64,000 bases of DNA, taken from Cyclina sinensis (Eukaryota; Mollusca; Bivalvia; Venerida; Veneridae). Made by a program: the position numbers and the translations under genes. Shown here one piece after another: positions 1-9,924 of the stretch. Numbering within the stretch: position 1 is the first letter of the stretch; each line of letters opens with the position of its first letter. The DNA lies in NCBI GenBank assembly GCA_012932295.1, contig JAAONU010000010.1, forward strand, positions 27,587,348 through 27,651,347, written 5' to 3'. The notes beneath the pieces are model-generated. The model was given only the letters and a program-made list of their open reading frames with translations, was not told where the DNA came from and made no database searches.

Positions 1-101
1 CTACAGACTAGAAAATGAGTATGACTTACTTGTTTTCATTTGAAGATACGCCTTTTCTTTTCTTTCTTCTTCAATACTGGTTTTACCAGAAGTACCTGAA
101 C

Positions 102-143
102 ATAATAATAATAATGATGATGATAATAATAATAATAATAATA
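102..143. repeat. Trinucleotide microsatellite (AAT/ATG)
   Basis: The run consists of ATA/ATG trinucleotides with a GATGATGAT interruption. It is an ordinary simple repeat. Confidence 0.9.
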
Positions 144-219
144 TTAATTTTTCAGTATTCGCAAGTCTTAAAAAAATATTTTTAATCTAAAAATTGTTTT
201 AATTGTCCATAACAGAAAG

Positions 220-296
<77 letters not shown>
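220..296. repeat. (CT)n followed by (AT)n microsatellite
   Basis: About 62 bases of nearly pure CT run straight into a short (AT)7 tract. The Ser/Leu-rich open frame across it is produced only by the repeat. Confidence 0.95.
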
Positions 297-1371
297 GGCA
301 GTTTGCGCGGAAATTGTCGAAGATAAATGGGCCTTCGCTTAAAAGAAAGCAAAACTCTAACAGCACAAAAATCGTGGACTGTAATGTATTTCAAGTATTT
401 TTTCGTTACTTACTGATCGCGATTTCGTTGCAAAATATATAAATGGATACACTGCTACAGTAAACAGTTTTGTACATGTTTCTTTCAGTAGTATTCATAC
501 AAAGTAACTGTAACAAAGACAAATTTGTCTTTAACTTTTTTTTCTGAAACTTATTGACACTGAAAGAAATCTGGAATTTTTAGGACTGTTTTGGTCATAA
601 GTGACTTATCAAAGCTTGAATTTCTTCTCCAAGTATCAAAAGTATAGTAAGTTCTTTAAAGCGACTTACTTAATTATCGTTTGCCGATCGTTTGCTGTCT
701 TACTTATGCAAATTTAAAGCTACTGACTCCTAGATTTTAGATTAAAATATTGTCAATAATAAATCATAAGAAAACTTCAGAAACATATTTTTATCCCTGT
801 ATACTGCTTGTAGCGGAATAATACTCATACTCACCCACGCCCCTCTATTCTGTACAATGATGATACTAAACTAATATAACTAGAATGTTTATATGTATAG
901 CCCTAAAATGTCATTCAATTGTATATTTTCATAATATTACTTTTAAACAATAGCGAAAAAGAAACCAAACTTCTACTAGTATTGCTTAACAAAATCGTGT
1001 TCTTATCTAATTTTATTTTACTCTTTCAAATGCATGCACTCTTGGTTAAACAGTAAAAGGTTTCTCTTCTTTTAAAGTACATTATTGACTGTCATTCCTC
1101 ATACAGATACAGATTTATATTTTTGTTAATCAAAATATTTACTTGGCTAGAAGCTTGCCTGAAAACCTACAATTATTATAAAAATAATAATAAAAAAAAT
1201 ATTGATTTTCAGATTCATTCAAAAATGTTATTCAACGTTGAAAGCAAGAACTATTTTATTAGAAGTACGTATTTCGATACTGAATGTAAATATATCCGAT
1301 GAGCAAAATAAAATTCGAGAAAGAGCGATCATTTACTTATAAACTAAGGAAGGTAGCTGAATTGAAATTAG
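297..1371. other. AT-rich stretch, no gene recognised
   Basis: I see no coding potential. Two short motifs, TTTAAAGCGACTTACT near 655 and TTTAAAGCTACTGACTC near 713, resemble the terminal repeat of the TIR/tRNA-like element found complete at 11985 and 18888. They lie in direct orientation and may be decayed ends or chance. Confidence 0.5.
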
Positions 1372-1549
1372 AATCTATCTCTATCTATTCGAGCTTATAT
1401 ATCATCGGTACCGGTTGCCTATATGACCAACGCACCCTGAAGAGATTAGTTATTTTATGTTGTGGGTGTAGTGCAAGATACAGAAAGCATCCCATTCCAG
1501 AGACACCCCTGGTACTTGTGCATGCTCAGTGTATAGCACTGGTACATGG
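1372..1549 (-). mobile_element. tRNA-derived SINE, copy A, tail half (split by the LTR element)
   Basis: An ATCT-rich simple tail at 1372-1390 is followed by a body that also occurs at 16355-16653 and 20682-20914. The copy stops at the CATGG target duplication and resumes at 6250. Transcription would run on the minus strand, with the tRNA-like head at the right end. Confidence 0.8.
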
Positions 1550-1753
1550 TGTTGTATTGTTAATATGTTTCTTTATTAAGATTAATAATAAATCCAAGTA
1601 CATGTGTATACAGTTTATTTACAAGGATATTTACAGGTAAAGATGTTACTACAAGTGTAGCTGGTCAACGACTGACGATGCCAATACTTTATCATATATA
1701 TGTAGTTCGAGTACCTATAGTCTGTTCCAAATAACTATAACAGATATACTACA
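1550..1753 (-). repeat. 3' LTR of the Ty3/gypsy element
   Basis: It is 204 bp, with TG and CA ends. On the minus strand it carries AATAAA-type signals (complements near 1569 and 1612) suitable for polyadenylation. It matches 6046-6249 at 203 of 204 positions. Confidence 0.97.
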
Positions 1754-1766
1754 TCTCCCTTCTTTT
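1754..1766 (-). other. Polypurine tract of the Ty3/gypsy element
   Basis: On the minus strand, AAAAGAAGGGAGA directly abuts the 3' LTR. This is where the plus-strand DNA primer is expected. Confidence 0.85.
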
Positions 1767-2002
1767 GAAGTTCAAACAAGCCTTTTTAGTTGAGAATATA
1801 TATATCAAGAATCAAATCATTATTGTAATAAATTGTGAATACAAAACAGCAAATGTTAATTCTAAATTTTCAATATTATCAAAATTATACAAACATTTTC
1901 AGAAATGTGAAAATTGTAGAAAATACAAACGATTAAAATATCTTATATTGTATACAATATACTGTAAATTTGATCAAGATCATTTTCTTTCACAGAGAGG
2001 TT

Positions 2003-5000
2003 TTATTTCACCCATTGACTACTTGAATAGCGCGGATTGTTTCTTACCACTCTCCCAGACCGTGTTACATAAGGGCCTTCAGTACTGCGGACAATCTGAC
2101 CTTGATTGTTATCAGTTGTTTGCTCTCTGTTTATAACAGGATCAGCTAAAATATTGAGTTGCATCGGATCAAAGTGTGAGAAATTTTCCGCCGTTTTCAT
2201 GAGATGTTGCCGATTACGCCTGTATACAGACCCATCTTGTGTTACGACTGAATATGACCTTTGATCATGTTTTTGAATGATCTTGCCGGGTTCCCATGTT
2301 TTTCCTGACTGAATTCGAACTGAGTCATTTATGTAAAGGGGGCATAGGGGCTTGGCGTTTTTGTCATGGTTTTTCTTTTGCGTATACCTTGATTGCATGG
2401 CCTTTTTTATGACTAGAGAAGCGGGAATAGTTTCAGGTTGTAACATTTTGTCTGTTATTGGGAGAATTGACTTAGTTCTACGGCCCATGAGTAACTGAGC
2501 TGGTGAATAACCACAGTCTAAGGGGGTGTTTCTGTATTCAAGCAGAGCTGTGTACGGGTTTTGACCACTTTCTTTTGCCTTTAGAAGTAATTTTTTTGCA
2601 ATCGAAACAGCTTTTTCTGCCAAACCATTCGATCTTGGAAAATACGGAGAGGATGTTTTATGCTCAAATTTCCACTCGCGTGTAAAGTCTGCAAATTCTT
2701 GTGAGGAAAATTGGGGTCCATTGTCACTGATTAAAACATCGCATATACCATAACGCGACATATGTACTCTGAGTTTTTGGATAACTCTGCATGCACGTGT
2801 ATCCGGTAATAAATCAACTTCCAAAAATCGACTGTAATAATCGATTGTGACGAGATAGTGCTTTCCATCGAGCTGGAAAATGTCGGTGCCTATTTTCTGG
2901 AAGGGCCGACTTGGGAATTCGTGCGGCAGAAGCGGTTCTTTCGCGTTTGAGTCTCTGTGTTTGAGACAAATAGGGCATTTCAAGACATATTCTGTAATTT
3001 GTTTTGCCATTCCTGGCCAAAACATATTATCTTTCGCACGTTCGATAGTTTTAGTTACACCTAAGTGACCTGTGTGCACCTGCGTCAGCATTTCTTGGCG
3101 AAGAGCTCTGGGTATAATGACCTTTTGACCACGAAATATCAAGGAGTCTTCCACTGATAATTCGTCTCTGTGATTCCAGAATTCGGTTACTTCTGGAGTG
3201 CACTGTGACCTATGTTCCGGCCAACCATTTTGTATGGTCTGTTTCAAAGTTTGCAATGCTTTGTCATGCGTGATACCTTGCCTTATGATGTCTAAACGTC
3301 TGTCAGTAACAAACAGATGTTTTTTGACTGAATGTACATGCAGGTCAAGACCTTCAATAAATGTAGGCATTGTTTCGGGTAGTGACTGTCGTGATAAAAA
3401 ATCACTTACTGGTATGTTTTTACCGCTTACATGTTTTACAGTTAGTTTGTATTTCTGTAACTGTAACAACATCCTCTGTAGTCTAGGAGGGGCCGCCGAA
3501 AGGGGCTTTTTCATGATTGATTCAATCGGTTTATGGTCACTATGGACGATTATCGGTCTTCCATATGTAAACTGATGGAATCGTTTACAGCCAAACACTA
3601 TGGCTAACATTTCTTTTTCAATTTGCGCATACATTTTTTCACTATTTGTGAAACTCTTTGATGCGTATGCGATTGGTCTACCGTCTTGCAGAAGGCAACA
3701 GCCAGTCCCGTTTTGACTAGAATCGCATTCAAGAACAAGCTGTTTGGCAGGGTCAAAGTAACCTAGAACTGGGGCATTCGTTATGACATTTTTGACCTCT
3801 TGAAAAGCGCGGGTCTGCGAATCGTCCCATGTGAATTCTACATCCTTCTGCAAGAGGCTCCGAAGGGGTGAGGTGACCTCGGTTAAATTTGGCGCGAACT
3901 TTGCCATATAATTGACCATCCCTAAAAACGTTTCAAGTTTTGCACGCGTGTTCGGGATTTCGAGCCTCGTAATGGCTTCAATTTTACTCGGGTCAGGCTT
4001 TAAGCCTTGAGCTGCAATAATGTGTCCGAAAAATGGGACCTCAGACACACCTATAGTGCATTTATCAGGATTAAACCTTATGCCTGCCTCTCGTGCTCGA
4101 TGAAGAGTATTACGCAAGTTAGCGTCATGTTCGTCTTTCGTACGACCACTAATAAGTATGTCGTCCACGATGGCGTGAATACCTGGCAAACCTTGAAATA
4201 TTTCGTGTACTTTCTGTTGAAAAATGTCACCTGATGACGAAATACCAAATGGTAACCTTAAGTAGCGCCATCTGCCGAATGGCGTCGAGAAAGTTGTTAA
4301 CATTGAGGAGTCTTTTTCTAATTCTATACTCCAGTATGCATGAGTGATGTCTAGGATACTGAAGTGTGACGCACCTGTTAGATCTGCTGTCACATCTTCC
4401 AGGGTAGGCATGGGGTAATGTGGTCTACATATTGCATCATTTAAAGCCTTTGGGTCAAGACAAATCCTAAGTTGGCCAGTTTTGGGTTTTTCAACCACTA
4501 CTATTGAATTAACCCAGTCTGTTGGTTCGGTGACCTTAGTTATTATTTTATCTTTTTCCATACGAAAAAGTTCTTGCTCAAGTCTCGATTTTAGTGCCTC
4601 TGGTACTTTGCGTGGGGGGTTTACCACAGGTACCGCATTTTCTTTCAAATGCAACTTACATTTTCCAGGAAGTTTACCTATACCTTTGAATAAGTCTCCA
4701 TAATCTGACATGACGGACTGTTTGTTCAGGGGCTTTAGCGTTCCAGCAGGCGATTTGTCTACAGAATAAGTCAGCTGTAACAAGCCTAAGTCAATACTTG
4801 ACCGTAATCCTAACAGGGGTGGGGCGGAAGTTTCCACCACGTAGAACGTTGTATTAATATTTGAATGTTTGTACTTGCATTGCAGCTTCACCTTTCCTTT
4901 GACCTTGATAAGATCCCCTGAATAGGAAGTAAGTTTACTGTCCGGGGGCTCCATGGGGTAGGTAAATCCTAGCTGCTCATAAATCTGGCGCGAGATTATA

Positions 5001-5389
5001 TTCACTGCGCTGCCAGTATCTATCTTGAACATGAATGACTTATTTTCTGGGCCAAAACGAAGGGGAACAAAGGCACGGTCTGGGCTTTGGGGTGGTAAAA
5101 ACGAAGCGCTTACCGTATCAATGAAATACTGGGATTCTTGTTCATCAAAATTGTCACTATGTCCATGAGCGCTAAAATCATTGTAGAAGCTCTGTTCAAT
5201 GTCATGTATTCTACTGTTCTTTGAACGGCACATTTTCCTGAAATGATTCAACTTCTTACATTTTAAGCATGTTTTTCCATAAGCGGGACAAACAGTTCTG
5301 TCCTTCATATTGTGTCTCTGTCCACAGTTTCCACACTGTCTCACGGGTACGTGAACGCTATCATGTTTGTTGGAGTCTGCGAGCGGCAC
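2003..5389 (-). CDS. pol: Pol polyprotein of the Ty3/gypsy element: zinc knuckle, protease, RT, RNase H, integrase
   Basis: The frame encodes 1,128 residues without interruption. A Cys/His zinc-knuckle region spans residues 19-54, including a C-X2-C-X4-H-X4-C. The aspartic protease has DTG at 124-126 and an LLGL strand near 192. The reverse transcriptase (about 255-480) has its first aspartate at 347 and a VDD box at 408-410. RNase H acidic residues are at 556, 591/593, 618 and 663. The integrase has a His/Cys zinc finger (H772, H775, C805, C808) and a catalytic triad D836, D889, E925 with 35 residues between the last two. It ends 250 bases before the LTR. The first codon shown is GTG; the frame is open for six more codons up to 5407, and no ATG is present, so translation must come from gag by a +1 frame change or the copy carries an indel. 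All catalytic residues are present. Confidence 0.96.
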   Translation of the reverse strand: MPLADSNKHDSVHVPVRQCGNCGQRHNMKDRTVCPAYGKTCLKCKKLNHFRKMCRSKNSRIHDIEQSFYNDFSAHGHSDNFDEQESQYFIDTVSASFLPPQSPDRAFVPLRFGPENKSFMFKIDTGSAVNIISRQIYEQLGFTYPMEPPDSKLTSYSGDLIKVKGKVKLQCKYKHSNINTTFYVVETSAPPLLGLRSSIDLGLLQLTYSVDKSPAGTLKPLNKQSVMSDYGDLFKGIGKLPGKCKLHLKENAVPVVNPPRKVPEALKSRLEQELFRMEKDKIITKVTEPTDWVNSIVVVEKPKTGQLRICLDPKALNDAICRPHYPMPTLEDVTADLTGASHFSILDITHAYWSIELEKDSSMLTTFSTPFGRWRYLRLPFGISSSGDIFQQKVHEIFQGLPGIHAIVDDILISGRTKDEHDANLRNTLHRAREAGIRFNPDKCTIGVSEVPFFGHIIAAQGLKPDPSKIEAITRLEIPNTRAKLETFLGMVNYMAKFAPNLTEVTSPLRSLLQKDVEFTWDDSQTRAFQEVKNVITNAPVLGYFDPAKQLVLECDSSQNGTGCCLLQDGRPIAYASKSFTNSEKMYAQIEKEMLAIVFGCKRFHQFTYGRPIIVHSDHKPIESIMKKPLSAAPPRLQRMLLQLQKYKLTVKHVSGKNIPVSDFLSRQSLPETMPTFIEGLDLHVHSVKKHLFVTDRRLDIIRQGITHDKALQTLKQTIQNGWPEHRSQCTPEVTEFWNHRDELSVEDSLIFRGQKVIIPRALRQEMLTQVHTGHLGVTKTIERAKDNMFWPGMAKQITEYVLKCPICLKHRDSNAKEPLLPHEFPSRPFQKIGTDIFQLDGKHYLVTIDYYSRFLEVDLLPDTRACRVIQKLRVHMSRYGICDVLISDNGPQFSSQEFADFTREWKFEHKTSSPYFPRSNGLAEKAVSIAKKLLLKAKESGQNPYTALLEYRNTPLDCGYSPAQLLMGRRTKSILPITDKMLQPETIPASLVIKKAMQSRYTQKKNHDKNAKPLCPLYINDSVRIQSGKTWEPGKIIQKHDQRSYSVVTQDGSVYRRNRQHLMKTAENFSHFDPMQLNILADPVINREQTTDNNQGQIVRSTEGPYVTRSGRVVRNNPRYSSSQWVK

Positions 5390-5981
5390 CTGTCGTCTTT
5401 TTTCTTCTTATGGCGTCTACGTTTTGAGACTGTTTCTCACCTAGGCTCATTGTAGCCATTTGCTGCTGGCAATATTCAAAGTTATGTGCTATTTGAACAG
5501 CCTTAACTAGCGTTAACTTTTCTCCTTCATTTATTAATTTCTCACGTATTCTTGAACTGTTCGTGCCAAAAACGATTCGATCACGAATTAATTCGTCTTC
5601 CTTGTCGCCATATCTGCAATCTTTTGCACGTAGTCTTAAACGGGTGACAAACTTGTCAATGGATTCAGTTCCTTGTGTTTCGTTGTTGAAACGGTAACGA
5701 GCGAAAACCGGGTTTAGCGTAGGCTGCACATGTTCTTTGAATTTTTCATAGTGAACTTGTAACGATTTTTTGTCATCTGCATTTAGGTTCCATGCCTGCT
5801 GAATGTCTCTGCCTTTCTCGTCTACCCATATTAATAGATATGCGACTTTCTCTTGTTCTTCTTTCGCTTTTAAGGGTCCGTTAAAGATTAAGTCTACGTG
5901 TCTATGAAATCTTTCCCATGTCTCCGGCAAATTCGTGCTATCCCAGCCCATTCTGGGAGGTGTTATTCCTGACATATCCAT
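5361..5981 (-). CDS. gag: Gag (capsid) of the Ty3/gypsy element
   Basis: The first ATG is at 5981, 65 bases after the 5' LTR, giving 206 residues. An upstream in-frame GTG at 6029 lies in the primer-site region and is unlikely to be used. The protein is a typical retrotransposon capsid: helical, charged, with a W-rich start and a motif around NxFARYRFNNxxQ in the middle. The nucleocapsid zinc knuckle is not in this frame; it lies at the start of pol. The gag stop overlaps the pol frame by 29 bases, and pol is in the +1 frame. Six consecutive A (T at 5398-5403 on the plus strand) lie next to the overlap, which fits either a recoding site or a one-base homopolymer change. Confidence 0.92.
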   Translation of the reverse strand: MDMSGITPPRMGWDSTNLPETWERFHRHVDLIFNGPLKAKEEQEKVAYLLIWVDEKGRDIQQAWNLNADDKKSLQVHYEKFKEHVQPTLNPVFARYRFNNETQGTESIDKFVTRLRLRAKDCRYGDKEDELIRDRIVFGTNSSRIREKLINEGEKLTLVKAVQIAHNFEYCQQQMATMSLGEKQSQNVDAIRRKKTTGAARRLQQT

Positions 5982-6025
5982 ATTTAATGTGAACTTTCTA
6001 ACTAAACTATGTACGATAATTAAAT

Positions 6026-6045
6026 CCACAGAAATTCTGACACCA
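6026..6045 (-). other. Primer binding site, tRNA-Leu type
   Basis: Directly after the 5' LTR the minus strand reads TGGTGTCAGAA. This complements the CCA end plus eight acceptor-side bases of many animal tRNA-Leu molecules. Complementarity stops after 11 bases. Confidence 0.8.
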
Positions 6046-6249
6046 TGTTGTATTGTTAATATGTTTCTTTATTAAGATTAATAATAAATCCAAGTACATG
6101 TGTATACAGTTTATTTACAAGGATATTTACAGGTAAAGATGTTACTACAAGTGTAGCTGGTCAACGACTGACGATGCCAATACTTTATCATATACATGTA
6201 GTTCGAGTACCTATAGTCTGTTCCAAATAACTATAACAGATATACTACA
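6046..6249 (-). repeat. 5' LTR of the Ty3/gypsy element
   Basis: It is 204 bp, identical to 1550-1753 except for C at 6195. In element orientation it would hold the promoter and RNA start. Confidence 0.97.
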
Positions 6250-6376
6250 CATGGGACTCGGTTTAACGTCTCATCCGAAAGACTATTAATAATGTTAGTG
6301 GAGGAGCGGGAGATCGATCTCGGGACCCCATAGTTACCAGTCCAGCGCATTATCACTGGACAACTGATCCGCAAGC
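6250..6376 (-). mobile_element. tRNA-derived SINE, copy A, head half
   Basis: It continues the SINE broken at 1549. On the minus strand it holds the tRNA-like head with degraded A and B boxes around CCACTGGA-like and GATCGATCTC-like sequences. The first five bases are the CATGG duplication. Confidence 0.8.
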
Positions 6377-6469
6377 CCGGGTGTGTATCATAAAAATATA
6401 CTGGGAAATTACTGAGTTAAAAATACCATTTTTCATTTGAGAATAACAGGCAAAAGTATTTTAAACCCG

Positions 6470-6830
6470 AAGGCGGTATGGTGTTTAAAGGGGTTCAAAG
6501 GTGTAGTTTACTTGTAGCAAACTTTTTTCTGGACAGGTTGCTTTCTATCAGTAGTAAAAATTTGCGCCACTGATTGTTTAATATTTCTGATGAACAAAGT
6601 AAGGTAAAAAAAGAGCAAACTTTTACTAATAAAGGGAGTTAATTGTATTGAAATGAGTTACCTAGGAAATAGATTTTAATTTTGAGTGATCTGCTGTCAA
6701 ATACATCACGTTGTAGAGTTCAGGGCGCGGTAATTTGAAAACGAACGCCGATGGGGCTGTTTAAAGGGGTTCAAAAGTGCTGTTTACTTGTAACAAACTA
6801 TTCTCTGGACAGGTGGCCTTCTATAAGTAG
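6470..6830. repeat. Diverged direct repeat pair (about 90 bp each)
   Basis: The segments 6470-6559 and 6741-6830 share TGTTTAAAGGGGTTCAAA, a GTTTACTTGTA block, TCTGGACAGGT and CTTCTATnAGTAG in the same order. They are about 270 bases apart. The origin is unknown. The rest of 6377-7230 shows nothing else but a 24-base tandem duplication around TTTGCTAGCT at 7163-7207. Confidence 0.7.
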
Positions 6831-7230
6831 TTTGTTTGGTTTATTATTAATTGATCAGTGCTACTTGCCTCCTTTTTTTTTTTGTATTCATCTTTTGTAA
6901 ATCGGGATCCTCAGCTTCGTCAATTCTTGTTTAAAAAGTAACATTGTGTTTTCAATTTGCCAATACAAGTGTGTTGTATTTTCCTCAATTTTTACGACAG
7001 CAACAAATGCATATTAAAGTTAATGTATACTTAAACACATATACGATAACCGTGCGCTCAAAAAAAGGTGTTTTATAACTGGTCTTGGTATTGAAACTTA
7101 GTCTTTTTTATTTTTTTGTCTTTCGTAAAATTTTTATGTAACATTGAGTAAGTCATTTATCATTTGCTAGCTGGTGCGCTTTCATTTGCTAGCTAGTGCG
7201 CTTTCAATAATAGGCAAAGTTGATAAATAT

Positions 7231-8271
7231 GTTTGTGTGAAGTTAGCAGAATAGCAGAACAACTCAAGCAGAATAGCAGAATAGCAGAACAACTCGATCA
7301 GAATAGCAGAACAGCAGAACAACTCAAGCAGAATAGTAGAATGGCGGAATAACAGAACAACCGTATCAGTTAAGTTGATGAAAATTGATATATGAATACA
7401 TGACAAAATGGAAATTATGTACGTTTATTTGTTTTTATCTGCCTATCAAACTTCTTGCTGCTATGGTAACAGTAACAGTAAAACTACAACTTTAACATAT
7501 TGATCTGCCATTCTGCTTTTCTGCTATTCTGCTGCAGTTTTTCTGCTATTCTGCTGATTTTTTTCATTAAACAGATTAAAGTGATCCCGCTACTGTGCTG
7601 GACTTGTCCTACTATTCTGATGTTTTGCTGAAGATTTTCTTGAAGAATTTTGTTCCAAGTTCCTATGCTGGTCGACAGACTAATTTCACGAACCAGAAAA
7701 AAAGAAAAAGACCAAGTCAAACGCATTATTTCCATATTGCCATCTTTTTAATACTTTTATTTCATTTTTCAATAACCTAGCTTGAATACGTTTTGAATGT
7801 TAAAACGATCCGTTTGTTAAAGCCGTACTTTTACTGTTTCTGTTACCATAGCAACCAGAAATTTGATACGCGGGTAAAAACAAAGTAACTTGCATAACTT
7901 CCATGTTGACAGGTGTACCATAAATCAATTTTCATCAATTTACCATATACGGTTCTCATGTTATCACAGGATCCAGATTACAGGAAATTCCATACGCGGA
8001 TAAAAACGAAGTTTTTTTTTGCATAATTTCCTTGTTGCCATGTATTCATATATCAATTGTCATCAACTTAACTTAAACGGATTTTATGTTATTGTGGGAT
8101 TCAGTACAGTCGGACGGACGGACGGAAAGACGGACAGACATACGGAGGGCAAACTTTTTGGGATATCTATAAAACTCAATTAGTCTTTGTCTTTTTGAAG
8201 GTCGTTCTGCTATTCTGCCAATCTGCTATTCTGCTGGAGTTGTTCTGCTTTTCTGCTAACTTCACACAGAC
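7231..8271. mobile_element. Foldback-type DNA element with tandem-repeat arms
   Basis: The 1,041-bp element starts GTTTGTGTGAAGTTAGC and ends with the inverted GCTAACTTCACACAGAC. It is flanked by a perfect 9-bp direct repeat, GATAAATAT (7222-7230 and 8272-8280). The left arm is built of AGCAGAATAGCAGAAC-type subrepeats (7247-7360); inverted versions lie at 7505-7560 and 8207-8262. Between them are ATATGAATACATG-type arm sequences and a GGACGGACGG tract near 8110. No transposase is encoded. Foldback and Mutator-like elements make 9-bp duplications; the assignment to either is inference. Confidence 0.88.
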
Positions 8272-8280
8272 GATAAATAT

Positions 8281-9920
8281 ACTAAGTTTCCTACATAGAA
8301 TTCTTCAATATGAAGTCGTGCTGTATTGTTAGGATGAAGGTCCCTACTTTGTGTTATCAAGTTAAAAACTTGAACTGTTTATAAAGAACAAAACTACAAT
8401 GTAAAACATGGATTAAATCGACAAGGGTCCGTTTTGCTAAATTTCATCAGAAGGCAGTTTATTCTAAATTTAATATCAGGTATAATACCTTAAGCTATCA
8501 AATCCAGCTTTGCTGCTGGTTTCTATTTTTTTTGGTTTGGTCTAGCCAACATCATCGAATGCATACTCATATCTTTCCTGACCAGAGGGATGCCTAAACA
8601 TGGCTTTTATTCTCGCTTTATGCGGATGGATATTGTGTAGGCGTTGTCCGTCTGTCTGTCCATCCGTCCGGAGCCCAACTCGGAAATTATTTGCAATATC
8701 TTGAATCTATTTACCACGACATAATGTGGGGTTCTGGAAAAATTGCTGACAGTCTTAGGAACACCAGAATTATAGCATTTTGTTTGCAAAAACAATCACG
8801 TAATTTTAATATTTATCTCAATTCTTCGAATTTGCGTGCCTAGCCCTTTGACCACTCTAGCATGAACCGGAAAATCGTGATGGAGAAATTCCTCTCAGGT
8901 GCATTTTGAAAGTCTTGGAAACCTAAAGCTACGTAGCAGTCGTGAAAAGGTTGCTTCGTACCTGAATTAGCAGAGACTAATCATCTGGCATTGACATTGA
9001 CAAGGTTTTTCTACAACACTCAGCCTGTCGAATTAGATGTGTGCCATATTGTCTAGGGCTAGGTTCTGGTGATTATTGTGTGATGTATATCCAAGACATC
9101 CCCAACGATTGGCCACATGTTTCATCTACCCTACCGCACACATCCCAACTTTAGTTTAATGTGAAATAATATTTGCATAAGCCGTCTTTAGCTTAACATC
9201 AGAAATCTTGCTGATGATCTGAACACTGAATAATGTGTTTTACTGTTCATGCACACAAAGTGCAGGGTACCATGTATTCTCGTGCAAAATTTAAACACCC
9301 GTCACTCCATTATTGTCTTCTTATAAGAGCTGAGGAACACGCTTATATGTTCATGAATTGAAATATAATAAAAATGTGCAAAAATCACACCGTACATAAC
9401 ATTATGCACTATATAATTTTTGCATTGAAATCTTTAAAAAAATATACTAAATGTGTATTCTTATAGCGACAAAAAGACTGTATAAAACTTGTATAATTAT
9501 TAAATTTTTAGTTAATCCTATTTGGCTTGTTGTTGGAGTTCCACCTTAAATTGAAGAATAAGTGGGATGAAACAGTTTTTTTGCTAAACAAAAGCAATCT
9601 GTTTGATCACACGATTTCATATTGAAAAGATATAGTGCATGTATTTTGGTTTCAACCGTCAGTGCTAAAACATATTATTGTTGCTAGTTTTAAATGTGAA
9701 AATTGTTTATATGTGAAGATAGATATGAAAATAAATAACGAAAAGCATTTAACGTCAACAGAAGAAAATATTTCAATACGCAAATATGTGTTATTTCTTT
9801 ATATTATTGTTTGTTCTTTTCCTGATTAAACTCGGAGGCAGATGAATAACAACCGTAATTGTTATCAGTGTGAAAACATGCTGAACTTTCAAACTTGTTG
9901 GGAAGAAATTAAGGAAAGTT
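8281..9920. other. Noncoding stretch downstream of the HEPN exons
   Basis: A GTCCGTCTGTCTGTCC tract near 8649 marks a fragment of a widespread repeat type. The stretch 8830-9150 is somewhat richer in GC, but all minus-strand frames contain stops, so I could not identify the next exon of the HEPN gene here. The rest is AT-rich. Confidence 0.5.
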
Positions 9921-9924
9921 TTAC

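Larger units (their letters stand above)
1550..6249 (-). mobile_element. Ty3/gypsy LTR retrotransposon (Mag-like), near intact, 4,700 bp
   Basis: This complete element lies on the minus strand. Its two 204-bp LTRs start TG and end CA and are flanked by a 5-bp target duplication, CATGG (1545-1549 and 6250-6254). The order is 5' LTR, tRNA-Leu-type primer site, gag, pol (protease, RT, RNase H, integrase), polypurine tract and 3' LTR. The LTRs differ only at 1699 (T) versus 6195 (C), so the insertion is young. Size, short LTRs, 5-bp duplication and primer type resemble the Mag clade, which includes the bivalve Steamer element; that comparison rests on family knowledge and was not tested by alignment. 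The one visible defect is a one-base frame offset between gag and pol. Confidence 0.97.

Noticed and set aside
203..442. Ser/Leu-rich open frame
   Set aside because: It is produced by the CT microsatellite.
1299..1640. 113-codon open frame
   Set aside because: It spans the SINE and runs into the LTR, so it has no coherent origin.
2003..5981. An envelope-type third gene in the LTR element
   Set aside because: Only 250 noncoding bases separate the pol stop from the LTR, so there is no room for it.
8830..9150. A downstream exon of the HEPN gene
   Set aside because: The stretch is somewhat GC-richer but has stops in all minus-strand frames and no domain similarity that I can recognise.
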